Shown here: positions 1-12,731 of the stretch, in pieces
Layout of the letters: each line of letters begins with the position of its first letter
Position numbering within the stretch: the stretch's first letter is position 1
NCBI GenBank assembly: GCA_035772735.1
Contig: JASDFA010000010.1
Location: 123,266,501-123,330,500, forward strand
Length of the DNA stretch: 64,000 bases
Origin: Datura wrightii
Taxonomy: Eukaryota; Streptophyta; Magnoliopsida; Solanales; Solanaceae
Reading direction: 5' to 3'
Notes under the pieces: model-generated
The model's database searches: none
Seen by the model: the letters and a program-made list of their open reading frames with translations, nothing else
Told to the model about the DNA's origin: nothing
Program-made: the position numbers and the translations under genes

Positions 1-2288
1 ATGCTAATAGGGATTACAGTTACATAAATTCTAGTTAGCTGCTAGAAAACGTATATAGATCGTACTACAGGACCCCTCGCTAAAAGGAAGCATGTTAAAT
101 GTGATTCGCGTTATGAACGCTATAGAAACTCTTTTAGTTCACAGTTTATTGTAATGGTAGACTTATATGTTTGTTGCCAGGCCTAGACTTCAGAAGCTCG
201 TAAGAGTTATTGTCCTGAATTAGTTGGTTAAACAGTATGGGCGCAGTTAGGCGGTCTAACGACCAGTTGGCGCCTATATTGGACGGAAAGCATCCCTATA
301 GGTCATTGACGTTAACGCACGTTCTAGAACCAGAAATAGAAACAGAATAGGTATATTCTAGAGTTAGCGACATCAGGGTTGTCCAGTGTATTGGGTAATT
401 GTCTGCCATCCCTTTAGCCTTATCAGTAATTGTCAGTCTTAGTCGACTTAATAGTTATCATGTTAGACGCCCAGCCAGCCAGCCCAGTTATCCGAGTCAG
501 ATAAACCCGTGGGTACCCCAAGGAGGGGTCCACATCAGTAGTCAGTGATGGGCCAGCACCCTAGCCGGGTCTTGTAAGGTATTCAGGTACAGAGCTCCAG
601 GAGAGGGCCAGTCTATATAGAATTCCCTATAAGATTGGGAATTGCCCAGAATAGTAATACTGATCCGAGTGGATCCAGATAAGGCTTAAGGAGTCAGTAG
701 TACTCTTCTTATACAGTGTTTACAGCAAGTTAAGGAGATCGGTAAGCTCCCTATGGATGAGCAGGGATCGATCGCGTAGAAGCAAGTACGACCAAGCCCA
801 GCCCTATAGTCGTTTAATTTGAAGAATAAAGTAGTTAGCTATCTGCAACCCCATAGTTATTCATGATTTATAGATGTCCGAGTAGGACATTCAGAGTATT
901 GTTAGGCCACTTCAGACCTCGCTCTATTCATCTCAGATTATTAGAGATCATGATGACTATCAGGATCCTCTGATCAAATACGGGCACATGGCGTGCCTGC
1001 AGACAACCATACAGATTATTCCAGAAGCGAGTAGCACTAGCATGAGGCCCAGAAGGCCAGATATGCTCTCTTTGTACAGATAGATTGATGTGTCAGTATA
1101 GCACCTGGGTTGGGGTTGCCCTTAGTTAGGAGCCTTCCATGACCACCCCAGGGTTAATAGCTGTGTCGCTCGCCCGCCAGGGGTGGGGATACGTCGCTCT
1201 ATGGAGTGGCTTGCCATCCACAAGGGATGAAGATGGGGATCCAGATCCTCATATTGCCGTGGTTGGCCTTATACACACCCCCGCCAAGCATTTACGCCCG
1301 GGGTGTAGATATAAGGAGTCCTCCAGACTCAGACTCAGACACAGCTACAGTTAGGGGGCCAAGCGGGCCTAGTGGTAGACCCAGGGGACCGGTAGGTTGG
1401 CTACAGTACCAGTAGAGTTGTAGACACTTGAGTAGGGGTATATAGATTGAGATGTGCTCGCCAGGACTTATAGGGGCCTGAGCATGTTATTCTGTGTTGA
1501 TTGTACCTCCCGGCTTATAGGGGCTAGGTGGGGTTCTTGTATGAATTCTTTTATGCTAGCTGTAGTGTATAAATGTGTAAGTATGTAGTCTTGGCTTATG
1601 TACATGTAGTGTCACTTAGGTGCAGATAATGAATCAACAGGCGTACAGGTTAATATTTCAACTCTTCTTTTTATTTACTTCTAGTCCTATTCAGCTTAAC
1701 TATTGCCTTAATTATTCGGTACATGTTGTACTGACGCCATTCTCGGGGCGCTGCATTACTTTCCTGCAGGTACAGATAAACGAGGAGCAGGTCCCTCGTG
1801 CTTTCAGTCAGCCGTACAGAACCGTCAGCTCCCTTCTTCCGGGGCTTGTGTGATAGAGGTTTATTCCTTTTGTTTGTACAGCATGGGTAGGTCGGGGCCC
1901 TGTCCCGACCATCTTATTACTCTTAGAGGCTTGCAGATTGCATTACGTCCCTGTGGTTAGATAATATCGGTCGTGTGGGGCCCATATGTGTTTTAGACTA
2001 TGTGTGATGGTCGTGTGGGGCCTTGTTTAGCTATTGATTGGCGGCCTTGTTAGCCCGCATAGGAGTCCCTATAATTGTTTGTCTCTAGTTAGCTGTTTAT
2101 TTTCATAGGTGGCTATAGGCCTTGTCGACCGGAGGTTGAATTTACAGCCGCTATATAGCCCGTTGTTTTCTTGATTCTAGAGTTAGAGTCAGCCTTGCAC
2201 CAGAAGTGCTTAGGCTTCGTCAGCTCAGCAGTTCAAGTCCTAGTAGGGCACCAGCTGCAAGTCATGCCTCCCAAGGTGGGGCGTGACA
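1..2288 (-). mobile_element. decayed LTR-like remnant M, truncated by the window start
   Basis: No gene is recognisable here. Read on the minus strand, the right edge begins TGTCACGCCCCACC, a typical plant LTR start. What follows has the mixed GC-rich and AT-rich texture of Ty3-type LTRs. The short open frames around 1139-1415 are not conserved with anything I recognise and lack motifs. TG...CA ends are symmetric, so an LTR on the plus strand ending GGGGCGTGACA is also possible. No partner LTR, PBS or target duplication is visible. Family assignment is a guess. Confidence 0.4.
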
Positions 2289-3270
2289 CATTAGATAGAG
2301 GAGATCACCAATTATATAAAATGTTACACAACCATTCAGTTTATGAAATCAAAAATTTATTAACACCAAATATACACATCAATTCCAGGACTATCAACTG
2401 CCAATTAACATGACTCATATAGTTCTCAATCACAAATGAAACATTTCAAGTTTATAATGTAAAACAAATCACAACAATCAATTGAAATATGTCCATACTA
2501 AAGTACAGTTGTATAGCCATGTACCTCGTCAGTCTCTTACTCGGTATCAAACTTGATTTGGCGTACATTCTGTACAAACATTTTAGTGGGTCTTATTATT
2601 GCTCATCCAGTTATGACCTACAGAGGACTCTATAAATTCATATACTATACAGGCTTGGTACCACCCCACTCATCTGCTTGTCCGGATGCTCCCCTTGGAC
2701 ACGATTCACTTATGTCACAATCGCTCGCCTGGATGCTTACCTCAGTCATCAGCCACTCATACCAAGATCATAGGTATTATTATTCAACATTACACAACTG
2801 CTTGTCCGGATGCTCCCCTCGAACTCAAGCCACTTATCTTAGAATAACGTTATATTATTCAATCATTATCAATGCATTTAATTATGCGCTCCATTCAATC
2901 ATCACACATTTGATAAATATGAGTATACATTGATATCAAATTGCACTTCAAAATTATAAGTCATATTCAGAGAGTAACACTTTACAATTATTCACATAGT
3001 ATTTTAAAGTTACAATATCAATCAAATTATACTCACTGATCTTTCAACCATGCTCATAAACTCGCATTACATACAAGAGAGTAAACAAAATCTAACTCCA
3101 AGTAAAAATGTAACCTACCACAATTGAACACTCAAATCCACAAGCTACTTCGCAGGAGCTTTGCCTTTTCTCAACGCCTCAGAATGCTCAATGTTTAGAA
3201 ACAACAAAGGAAGAATATTTAATCATCCACTTTTTCAACCAAAAGCTAAAGAATTCAATCCCACCCCATT
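2289..3270 (-). mobile_element. AT-rich LTR-like remnant next to element C
   Basis: This stretch holds no supportable gene. On the minus strand it reads like the 3' part of a chromovirus-type LTR, with a GGTAGGTTACA-type segment near 3110-3125 and a CCGGACAAGCAG motif that occurs twice. It is probably the sequence into which C inserted. Its ends and family are uncertain. Confidence 0.33.
2674..2819. repeat. 22-bp direct repeat, two copies 124 bp apart
   Basis: CTGCTTGTCCGGATGCTCCCCT occurs at 2674-2695 and again at 2798-2819, inside the AT-rich LTR-like remnant. Both copies match over 22 bases and the sequences between them differ. This looks like a short internal LTR duplication. Confidence 0.7.
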
Positions 3271-5605
3271 TGTAATACCCCAAAAGTTCCTAAGACTAGA
3301 TGAGAGAATTGGAAATGAGTTCCGCAGAAAATTATGCATTTTTGCCTCAGAACTACTCGTGGTATGAGTCGTGGTGAGAAGCAACAAATCGTGGGATAAG
3401 TCATGGTGGAATCCTGAAGTTGGATATCCAGACCATGAATCACACCATGAGTTGTGGTGAGTGGCTACGACTAGTGGTGAGACACTGGGATGGTAAGGTC
3501 GAAATGGACAGATCGTGGTACGACTCATTGTGGGAAACAATGAGTCATGATAAAGGCCATGGTTTGGAAGTTCTATGTATGGGTGTGTTGTCGCAAGTGG
3601 TGTTATGACCTGTGTTAGGAAACCATGAGTCATGGTTTGTAACCATGGAAAAGTTTAGGCAAAGTGAGAGTTGAGGCACAGTGACAACGAGCGGCCTCAC
3701 GATCCGTGGTGACATGTGACGACTCCTTGAGGGCGTTTGTCGTATGATCTACAGGAACCATTCCTATGAGAAGTGGTGAAAAAGGGAGGCGACCACGAGC
3801 CGTCACTTCATGGTACGACTCGTGGTAAGAGTTGTGACGACTGGCAGTGTATATTTTTTGAAATTTTCATTAAGGGTATTTTCATAAATCCTAATCTCCT
3901 AGGTCCTAATTACGTTGTTTTAAACACAGAAAAGGGTGTATTAAGGGTATTACTAACCCTAGATCACCAATTACTCTCCTAGAACTCTCAATTGAAGAAC
4001 CAAGTCCCTCAAGATCTCCCAAGAAATCCTAGGGTTCTTCCTTAAGTTTCTTCTAGAATCTAGTGGGGTTTCAATTTCAGTTGGGGTTTGATCAACTCAG
4101 GTGGGTCTATCAATGAGGTTTCCTTTCAACTTCATGTTCCTTCTTTAATCAAAAGTATGATCATTCAATTTCCCCAAATCCCTATTTTTAAAATTATGAT
4201 TCTATGTTGGATTTTGAAATTCATTCATGATTCCTTTATGGGTAGAGTTGATTTGATATGAAAATATGATTTCCATGATAGGGTTTATGATCTCTTCAAG
4301 TATTTTATCAAATTATGATATCTTATGATTCAATCATGATTATGAAATTTTAGGGCTAAATTCCTTCTTATGAATTTCTTTGATTCTCTTACAAATTTTA
4401 AATCTCTCAAGCACTAATTTATGACTTATAGTTTATGATACATGATTTCCTATAAGTATACCTCATGATTTTATTAATTTAAGCACGAGGATTTTATCAA
4501 GTATGTATAATTTCTTTCGCAATTTTCATGATTATGATTATGGCTGACTCACGGGCCCTATTTCATGGATAGTTTACGTATTTCATGCATGTTTGTAATT
4601 ATCATGATTTAAACTAGCCCATGAACCTCATGCATGTTTTCCCTACTATGATATGAGCACTATGTATGTTTTGGGAGTAGCATTTAACATCGAGTAGACC
4701 GGTTCTAAGAATACCTCGAGTCTTAATACTATGTGTCAATGTAGCCATGATGGGATCTTTCTTGAGAATGTCCCCATTTTCTTGTATGGGCCTTTCATGA
4801 GTGATATCATGCCCTTTATCATGGTTCTTCCCTTTGCAAGGTACGAACACCCTCCCGACTAGGTGTTTATAGGTTGGGCTCCGTGTGTGCTTATGTGGGG
4901 TATGTCATTACAAGAATCTCTCTTTGTTCCTTATGTTATGCATAATCATGTTATGATGTTTTTTTCTCAAGTTATGATTTATAAGGCTTCTTTATGATTC
5001 TAACTATGACCATTTATGAACAGGTTTGAAAGCCTTGAGCCCTCATGTTTAAGTTATGATTTAAAATGCATGATTTCAGAAATGTTATACTCTCAGGTAC
5101 TTTTTATGTATTTTTATTGTCCTCTTTACTTCAACCGCATACTCAGTACATTCCAAGTACTGACCGCATACTCTATGTTGAATCATCTTATGATATAGGT
5201 TCGAGCGATAAGGTTCCACCTCGCCATTATCTGCTTCTGTTCCAGTCCAGTCAACCTCTACCTTTGGTGAGTCCTCATCTACCGAGTACAAATAGTTTAG
5301 CTCTTATTTTGTTATCTTCTAGTTTCAGACTTTAGAGAGCTAGTTGGGGGAGCTATCTCATCAGCTCGTCCGATAGTTAGAGGCTTATTTATATATTATG
5401 TAGTTATTTAGCTTTTTTTCAAGTGTTTACTATTCATACATTTATGAGTTCTTATATTCAGACTTATGCTTTATTCATGTTATGGTTGATTTTCCAATTT
5501 TAGCTATGCTCTTGAATTACTATGATTATGCCATGGGTCAACTTGGGGCCATTCATGGTTCTAGGTCCCGTGTCTCGATCCAGGGTCCTAGCTCGGGTCG
5601 TGACA
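3271..5605 (+). repeat. 5' LTR of element C
   Basis: It begins TGTAATACCCC and ends CGGGTCGTGACA, immediately before the primer site. The start matches the TGTCATACCCC start of E and the TTTTATACCCC start of solo LTR L. The upstream part (about 3340-3860) is packed with degenerate CGACTCGTGG/ATGAGTCATG palindromes. The downstream part is AT-rich with many ATGATTTATGA-like strings. Length is 2335 bp. No 3' partner is in the window. Confidence 0.87.
3522..3546. promoter_or_regulatory. U3 inverted repeat of element C
   Basis: GACTCATTGT (3522-3531) and ACAATGAGTC (3537-3546) are perfect 10-bp arms around a 5-nt centre. It is one of many ATGAGTC/CGACTCG modules between about 3340 and 3860, upstream of a possible TATA element near 3846. 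The arms contain GCN4/bZIP-like TGAGTC cores. Any regulatory role is inference. Confidence 0.5.
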
Positions 5606-5609
5606 AACT

Positions 5610-5621
5610 TGGTATCAGAGC
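5610..5621 (+). other. primer binding site of C (initiator tRNA-Met type)
   Basis: TGGTATCAGAGC, four bases after the LTR end, is the classic plant LTR-retrotransposon primer site complementary to the 3' end of initiator tRNA-Met. It fixes the plus orientation and the LTR boundary. Confidence 0.93.
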
Positions 5622-5817
5622 CTTAAGTTTTTAATGTGTCCTAGGATGTATTAGAGCTGCATTATGTAGTATTTTTCATAGGTATGAAGCGCACCACATT
5701 ATGACAAAGAGACTTTGAAGTGTTTTAGGAAACTTCCCTTATTTCATGATTCTATCTCATGATATGAGTTCAACTCTATCTATTCCTCTAACTCTAACTT
5801 TATGCATTTGTAGAATC

Positions 5818-6955
5818 ATGCCTCCATGCCGAGTTAACGGAAGAAGGAATGGCAACGGGAATGGCCATGGAAATGACAATGGAGATGGGAATAAGTAAGC
5901 CCCACCAACCCTAGAGAATCCCGTGCTCGAGCAGGTTGCCTACGTTGAATTTAGGGCTGCCATTCAGATGTTGGCACAAGTGTTGACCGCTCAAATCAAT
6001 CAGTAGGTAGTGGCTCATGTTCCCCAGAATGGGAACATAGTGGCGGCTAGAGTCCAGGACTTTCTCAAGATGAACCCACTTGAGTTTCTTGGATCGAGGG
6101 TGGATGAGAATTCACATGAGTTCATTGAGGAGATCTAGAAGATCACCCAGATAATGGGGGTGAAAGGAGAAGAGAGTGCAGACTTAGCCTCCTATCAGTT
6201 GAAGGGGGTAGCTCACATATGGTATAGGCAGTGGAAGGAGAGCAGAGGAGTCAGAGCGGGCCCCATTGGACGGGATGAGTTTCTTACCGCCTTCCTAGAC
6301 CGATTCTTTCGTCAAAAGTTGAGGGAGATCAAAGCGGTCGAGTTCGTGAACTTAATACAGAAAAACATGATGGTCCAGGAGTATGCTTTAGAGTTCACTC
6401 GACTGTCCAAATATGCGCCGAAGATGGTAGCCAATTAGAGAGACAAAGTGAGAAAATTTGTAAATGGGGTAGCAGATTCCTTGGTCAAAGAGTGCAGGAC
6501 CACCATGTTGCACCGTGGGATAGACTGCTCCCAATTGGTCCTATATGCCCAACAAATGGAGGCGGAGCAGGTGAAGGAAAGAGAGAGAGAGAGGCCAAAA
6601 GGGCCAGGATTGATAGCTTTGGGTTCTCCCAGTAGAGGTTCCGTGGTGGACATTGTCCTTAGTCTCATCAGAGGTCATCAGCCCCAGCATTGTCATCGGC
6701 CAGTGTTCCATCCGAACCCAGACATGATCAGAAGAGTAGGGCATCAGACTCGAGGGGCCAGGGGAGCACTACAGGAGAGCGCACTTTTTTGGCCTGCATG
6801 AAGTGTGGCAAGAACCACCTTGGGTGGTTTTTAGTTATCTTAGATGCTTGTTTCAGGTGTGGAAAATTGGACATAGGCTCAGAGATTGCCCTTCAGTCAG
6901 ACAGGGCAACAGTGGGGTTCGTACCCCATCCACTAGTTTAGCTGCTCCAGCAGCA
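5818..6955 (+). pseudogene. gag of element C, broken
   Basis: This is the capsid/nucleocapsid frame of a chromovirus. The start at 5818 gives an N-terminus rich in Asn and Gly, followed by a conserved gag core: a FLKMNPLEFLG-like segment, a SYQLKGVAHIWY-like segment and FLTAFLDRFF. Stops lie at the 26th codon, in the NQ*VVAH region, in the EEI*KIT region and at 6436-6438. All are in one frame up to about 6660, where a frameshift follows. Two zinc-knuckle-like motifs follow near 6796-6890 (CMKCGKNH and CFRCGKL); a one-base deletion breaks the second CCHC. The frame cannot give an intact gag. Confidence 0.85.
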
Positions 6956-7049
6956 CGTCCTTTCCAGTAGGGTGCTTCTGCTAGTTTAGCTAGGGAGGTC
7001 AATACCAGAACAGATTCTACTCACTCTCATCACGACAGGAGCAGGAGAC

Positions 7050-7283
7050 ATCACCCGATGTGGTGACTAGTATGTTACGAGTATTTCATCTTGATGTATA
7101 TGCATTGTTAAATCTAGGGGCTACCTTATCTTTTGTGACTCCCTATGTTGCTATTAGTTTTGGAGTCATTCCCGAGGTCTTATCAGCATCCTTCTCAGTC
7201 TCTACTCCAATCGGTGACTCAGTTATAGCTTGACGGGTATACAAGAATTGCCCTATCGTAGTCCTTTAAAAATTCACCTCTGT
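7050..7283 (+). pseudogene. N-terminal part of the element C aspartic protease
   Basis: The reading contains LRVFHLDVYALLNLGATLSF, which lines up with a retropepsin active-site segment. Where E in this window has LLDPGATLSF, C has Asn in place of the catalytic Asp, so this copy should be inactive even without its stops. The frame continues to a conserved STPIGDSVIA segment and is then cut by insertion B at 7283. It resumes at 20996. Confidence 0.82.
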
Positions 7284-8817
7284 TGATTGCGCTCCAGCGC
7301 ACTCGCAAGCGTACGCAGTCGTACAAGTAATACAGTGGCCCTTTTTAAGAGACGGATGTTGAACCCATAGGGACTAGAACAATTCAGCGAATTATCAGGT
7401 TCAAGTGTAAAATTAACCTTCACAAGTGTTGATTATAGAAATTTTCAGTAAATTCTAATTAAGTATAGGGGTGATCACAAAATACTAGAGAAACAATATA
7501 TGAAGCAACTAGAGTTAAGGCCTAATAATCATGCAATGCTACAATTCTCAATGATTCGAGTATAAAAACTTCAGTTGTTGTCTCACATAATTAAAATGCT
7601 ATATTCATGGTCTTTCGAGCCTCTAAACATGACAAACTAGTCTCACACCTACATCATTGAGCGGGTATGACGTCCTAATTTGTGAGCAATTTAAATACAT
7701 GGATGTGGTTTACGGAGTTTGCACCCTTGATTATGGACTTTCATACCTCTAATCATTTAACCAGACTTAGTTTCACAACTACTTCTATGAGTGGTGATGT
7801 AATAATTCTAAGTCGATGTCTAGCTCATCCCGTTTTAATGACCAAGAGAGGAAAATTAGGTATAGTTTCTATCCTAACCGCGAATCCTATCGTAAAGATA
7901 AGAACTTGCTCCATACATTCTCATGTCCTAGCCTAGGGTTGCTCTTTCGAGATTTTACATTGAAAAACACATTTGTTTTCATGGTGGTCAAGAATAAAAA
8001 CAACAATAATAAAGAATGTAAGACAAAACAACAACTAAAACTAAAACCAATGAAGAATTCATGCATTTACAATCATATTACGTAGCCTCAACCCTTGAGG
8101 AAGGGTTTTAGCCACTCATGTTCATTCAATTACTCAAAAACATAATTCAAGCAATGTACTTATAAGAATAATTAAAAGAGAATGAAATATATTCAACCCT
8201 AGGTAGAGTTCTTCCTTTCTCCCTTCGCTCCTTTACGGTTTCCCAAATATATTATTTGATAAGTGATTTTTGGAGCTAAGGTTTTAATTTATACTAAGTG
8301 AAAATTTGCACTATTTGACCGGCCAGGGACTGCCTCCGTATCACGGAGCTGGTCACGCCAATTTGTCTCCGTGACACAGAGAAAACGCACCACAACACTG
8401 GTTTGTATTTTCTCGGCAGGCCTTCTGCGAGGCACCTGCACGTCGCCCGGCGTGGCACGCTGCTGGTCACGCCATGCGCCTGCCATGACACGTTGCCTAT
8501 CACACAGGGCATGTCTTGGCAGCCTCCTCGCGCGCGGCAGCCTTGGTATGGCATGCTGCCTAGCGTGGACAGCCTTCCCTTTGACACGCCATGTTGCCTT
8601 CAAGTGCTATTCTTGCCATTCTTCTCCCTTGTGCCTTGAAAATCATTTTTAGCCTCATCCTTGGCATAATACACCTACAAAATAAAGGGTAATCACATCG
8701 GTCAATTTATGCACATAATTATTAAAAATCACATGAATGTATACTTAATTAAATTTACAAACATGACTTAATTAAGTTATAAAATAGCACTTGGGCACAT
8801 AATTATGCCCAAGATCA
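7284..8817 (-). repeat. 3' LTR of element B
   Basis: On the minus strand it starts TGATCTTGGGCA at 8817 and ends in AATCA at 7284. It matches the 19423-20990 copy throughout. The U3 part (about 8290-8580) is CG-rich with CTCCGTGaCACGG-type palindromes and gives spurious open frames on both strands. A tip inverted repeat CTTGGGCA/TGCCCAAG lies at 8790-8813. Confidence 0.88.
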
Positions 8818-8830
8818 CTACCCCACACTT
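8818..8830 (-). other. terminal polypurine tract of B
   Basis: On the minus strand the sequence AAGTGTGGGGTAG abuts the LTR start TGATC. This is the expected plus-strand primer position, and the same motif ends D and H. Confidence 0.85.
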
Positions 8831-10706
8831 AAAGCCTTGTTCGTCCTCGAACAACTCCATTCCATCTCATACACATGAAGACTCACACATAGCTAATTGA
8901 AGCAAGACAATTCAAGCTAAGGGCACACCGATTCTTTTAGATGGCAAGTTAAAAATAGAGCATGCAAGATTTTACCATTAAAATCAAATATAACTACGTA
9001 AAGACTTCCTAGACTCAAGAATCGACTCTCAATCTCAACAAATTCATGCAAATCAACCGATCAAGATATCCAACATGAATTTTATCCTTCATCAAACATG
9101 TGCCCTCACAATAAGAGAGTTACCCATTTCTCACTCATGATTCTTCAAATTTAGAACGCGTATGGGTCTATGCATAAGAGATAAGCTCACTCTCATAAAG
9201 AATTCACATGCCACGTGTATTGACCCATAAGCTTGCCTTTAGTGTTTTCCTCCACTAATTTAGGAATATTCAAAAGTAAGATCAAGTAGGACTTAATGGG
9301 TTGTAATGTAAGCTAAGGGTGGATAGGTACTATTATGGCTAGTAATAGTGACTATCTTCCCTAAGAGCTTTTAATACATCACACTTTCCTTAAGCATTTC
9401 CATACTCTTCCTACACCCTTTTACTTTTCTCTCCCATTTCCTCTTTTGTTTCCCCATTTTATTAGGCACACTTAAGCTGTTAGTAAGGCGTACTTGAGCA
9501 ATTTTCTTAAATTTTCTTTTTCGCTCTTTTCCTCTTTTACTCCCTACTAACTCTTATTCATTTTTAAACAAGGGCACCTCTAGTCTTTTCTTTAACTCCC
9601 ACAACTACTTTTTTCTTCCTTCTTCCAACTCCTCACTCCTTAACTTCTTTTGCATTTTAACTTAAGAGCTTAGGAGTTTTGGATCAAATTCAAGGCTAAT
9701 GAAAAGAAAGGATTAACATCATTTTGTGGCTAGCAAAGAATAGGCTAAAGGCTTAATTGGGCTAACTAGGATCGGACATTCAAGGTAGGTAAAGCAAGGG
9801 ATAAAAGTTTCATTCAAAGAAATGCCTAAATCATCTCCCACAATCTCCATCCCTTATTTCGCTTTGTATACACACCAGAAAATTTCTAGACACTACACAA
9901 TAGCATGGAATATTCAAAAACCTTACACTCTTAGCACATGCTCAATTCAAGACAAATTCAGCAGATTCTTAACTCAGCTAATCACAAGAATGCAAAATTC
10001 ATCTTTAAGCACATCGAGTCACATTCAAGAGCCTAGGTGTCTCAAATAGAGTTATACAGCTGCTCACATGCTTCAAAATTTACAACACTTGCATCTGACA
10101 ATCATGTATAGCACATAATAAGATAATTAAGCCATCAACCAGCTAAGGGTTCAAACAATAAAAACCTATTGACTAATTTTCCCTCAAGAGGGTCGTCATC
10201 CATCCATCGTCGGGAAAAGTCCATAACTATGACTTAAAACAGCTATGTACAGACACAGGACAATTTTATTTCTCAGTTAAATCTGTCGGAAAAGAACCAA
10301 AAAGAAAAACCAACGAGTGGGTGAATCATGATCAACTCAACTTTTTCATCTAACAATACCATACAAAGCACTAATTCTACCCAAAATCATTATGCAAAAA
10401 ATTTTGAAATTTCCCTCACCCCATACTTAAAAATATGCTCTGTCCCCAAAGCATCCATTTAAAATACAAATAGGGTGAGAAATACTCCCTGAGGCCTCTA
10501 GGCCTATATAACAATATGTTTTCCTTTATCTTTGCATAAATGGGTTATCAACCCCACACTCATTTTCTTCCTTGCTCCTTAGCTTCCTCTCCCAAGGGTA
10601 CTCAGACTTCCCCTCAACTTGTGCTTAATTCACCACCAAAAACAAGAACAAAGTGAAAATAAATAAAATCAAAACAAAAGGAAAATAAAATTGTACTTGT
10701 GGTACC
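8831..10706 (-). other. 3' untranslated region of B
   Basis: No gene is visible in this roughly 1.9 kb. It holds pyrimidine-rich tracts, three degenerate copies of the polypurine motif (10418-10428, 10551-10561, and 10949-10959 just upstream) and a conserved block at about 10166-10206. On the minus strand that block reads GATGGATGGATGACGACC followed by a GAGGGAAAATTAGTC-like sequence. The same block occurs in A, D, G and H. Confidence 0.7.
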
Positions 10707-10754
10707 CTTGGGTTGCCTCCCAAGCAATACCTGATTTTATGTTGCTGCACGACA
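10707..10754 (-). ncRNA. tandem hairpin element of B (HP1 and HP2)
   Basis: On the minus strand HP1 (10754-10740) is TGTCG TGCAG CAACA, a decayed 5-bp stem. HP2 (10724-10707) is CTTGGGAGGCAACCCAAG, a perfect 6-bp stem with loop AGGCAA. Between them is a short AAAATCAGG-like linker. The same pair occurs in A, D, G and I at the same place, 3' of the protease or A ORF. An RNA structural role is inferred from covariation, not known. Confidence 0.7.
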
Positions 10755-11063
10755 TAGACTATCCTTCTCAGGACATCCTCAAACCACTGTTCCCATTCGA
10801 GAACCATCTTCTTCTCTTTTTATTTTTTGAGGGAACAACCTCCACTCTGTCCCTCTCTTGTTCCAACTTCTTCTTTTCTTGAAGCCCTCCATCAGACTCG
10901 GGCTAGAATGTGATCATCTCCTGCGGTAGTGAACCTATGGAATCTACCATCCCACACTTAGCCTTTGACAACACACTGACCTTACAAAGATCTCGGTAGT
11001 GTGCGGGTGGGTTGATCTCTTGGTAAACTCGAAAGAGCTCTTCTTCATCATCGACCCTCATTT

Positions 11064-11660
11064 TCAGGGTCCCTGCCTTACATTTATAATTGCTCCTCCA
11101 GTGGCCAAGAATGAACGTCCCAAGATTAGAGGTACCTTATTATCAACTTTAAAATCAAGTATGATGAAATCAGCGGGTATAATGACCTTACCCACTTTGA
11201 TGAGAAGGTCCTCAATTACTCCATTTGGTGCCACTTGAGACTTGTCTGCCAGCTGCAGCATCATTCATGTTGGCCTCAGCTGACCCAACCCCAAGGTGTT
11301 AAACAAAGATAGGAGCATTAGATTTATTGCTGGCCCTAAATCACATAGAGCTCTTATCACTTCAGCTTTACCAATTTGTATGGGGAGGGTAAAACTCCCT
11401 GGGTCTTTGAGCTTTTTCGTTATCTTTCACATTACCCTGTAGTTGCACTCCTCAATCAGTGCCATAGTTTGAACATCCACCAATCTTACTTTGTTGGCCA
11501 CCACATCTTTCAAGTACTTAGCGTATTTGAGAATTCCCTGCAAAACCGCAAGCAAAGGCAAATTTATGTAAAGTTCTTTGAAAATATCAAAGAACTTTTT
11601 AAAGCATTCCTTCTCCTTGCTCTTCTTGAGTCTTTTCGGGAATAGTGGTGGTGGTCTCTA
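11064..11660 (-). pseudogene. protease region of element B
   Basis: The minus-strand reading has the conserved run KECFKKFFDIFKEL, KYAKYLKDVVANK, LCDLGPAIN and VPLILGRSFLATGGAIINV. CDLG plus the distal ILGRxFL motif is the retropepsin-like domain of plant Athila-type gag-protease proteins. The serine/alanine after DLG is replaced by proline here. Stops occur before the active site and around 11268 and 11430, and there are frame changes relative to gag. Nothing resembling RT follows. Confidence 0.78.
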
Positions 11661-11718
11661 TGCTGGCTGTAATGATGATTGTGCATTTTGTTGCACAACA
11701 CTTCGATTATCACCCTTG

Positions 11719-12731
11719 TCAGTAGGTGGTCTCTTTCTGACCAAGCTCCAGTTGTACCTCATTTCTCTTTTCTTTCGGTGGTGCATCAACCAATTGCTTG
11801 CCACTCCTCAGACTGATGGCATTGACTTGTCCAGGGTTTGTATCTTTGTCACTAGGTAACCCTCCCTGAGGTCTGGTGTGCTGAGCAGCTGCTAATTGAC
11901 CCATCTGCTTCTCTAGATTGCGGGTGGCCAACTGTTGATTTTTCAAATCTGATGCCATCCTCACCTGATTCTCTGCCAATTGGGTCTGTGTAGCCATGAT
12001 TTTCTACAACATCTCCTCAATGTTGCTGCTGCTCGACTGGCCACCATTCTGCTTGTTCTGTTGCTGATACTGCTGCTGCTGAGGTTGCTGGTAGCTCTGA
12101 CTCTAATTTCCACCCTAAGAAATATTTGGGTGGCTCTGCCAATTCTTATTGTAGTTGTTCCCAAAATTCTACTTGTTTCTCTGAACATTCCCTACAAAAT
12201 TGACCGATTCAGGATTGGCCCCGTAATATTTTGCATTGTGCCCATTATTACCACATATTTCACACCAACTAGGAGCCTGCTGAACTGCATTCACTTGTCC
12301 CTGTGGTTGAATCATACTCAGTTTGTTGAATTATTTCATCATCTGGTGTTGAAATGATGCTAGTTGTGCCGCTAAGGCATTTACACCATCCACCTCTATC
12401 AGCCCTGCTGCTCTCTTACCTGCCCCTCTCGATGAATCGCTGTGCCACTCTGGATTTTCCTGAGCAATCTGGTTCAACAAAATGTACAACTCATCATATG
12501 TCTTCTTCAATACTTGCCCACCCGATGCAAAGTCTAGTAAAATTTTGGTATATGGGTCCAGACTCTCCAAAAAGGTATGGGCTAGAACCTCATTGGACTG
12601 CTGGTGATGGGGGTAGTCTCTCAATAGTGACTTGAATCTTTCCCAAGCCAAATACAAGTTCTCCTCCGGGCTCTGCTTGAAGCTTAATATTTCACTCCTA
12701 AGCTTGGCAGTCATGCCTGAAGGGAAGAATC
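11719..12731 (-). pseudogene. C-terminal half of element B gag
   Basis: It continues the gag frame interrupted by element A, starting FFPSGMTAKLRSEIL and passing NLYLAWERFKSLLRDYPHH. A CCHC knuckle follows, WCEICGNNGHNAKYY, in which the last Cys has become Tyr. Then come a Gln-rich stretch and a MATQTQLAENQ/NQQLATRNLEKQ helical segment ending in RPQGGLPSDKDTNP. In-frame stops lie at 12331 and beyond. The knuckle marks the nucleocapsid region of an RNA-binding gag. Confidence 0.82.

Noticed and set aside
1139..1415. Two overlapping short plus-strand ORFs
   Set aside because: No motif, no homologous frame elsewhere, and they lie in an LTR-like remnant.
3340..3860. Repeated palindromes that could suggest a CRISPR-like array
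   Set aside because: Spacing and sequence are irregular, copies are degenerate, and the context is a plant LTR.
8289..8652. Overlapping open frames on both strands in the CG-rich part of B's LTR (and equivalents at 13823-14100, 18320-18637, 20440-20825, 23387-23763, 35917-36188)
   Set aside because: They lie in U3 palindrome blocks, are open on both strands because stops are rare in CG-rich sequence, and are not conserved in frame between LTR copies.
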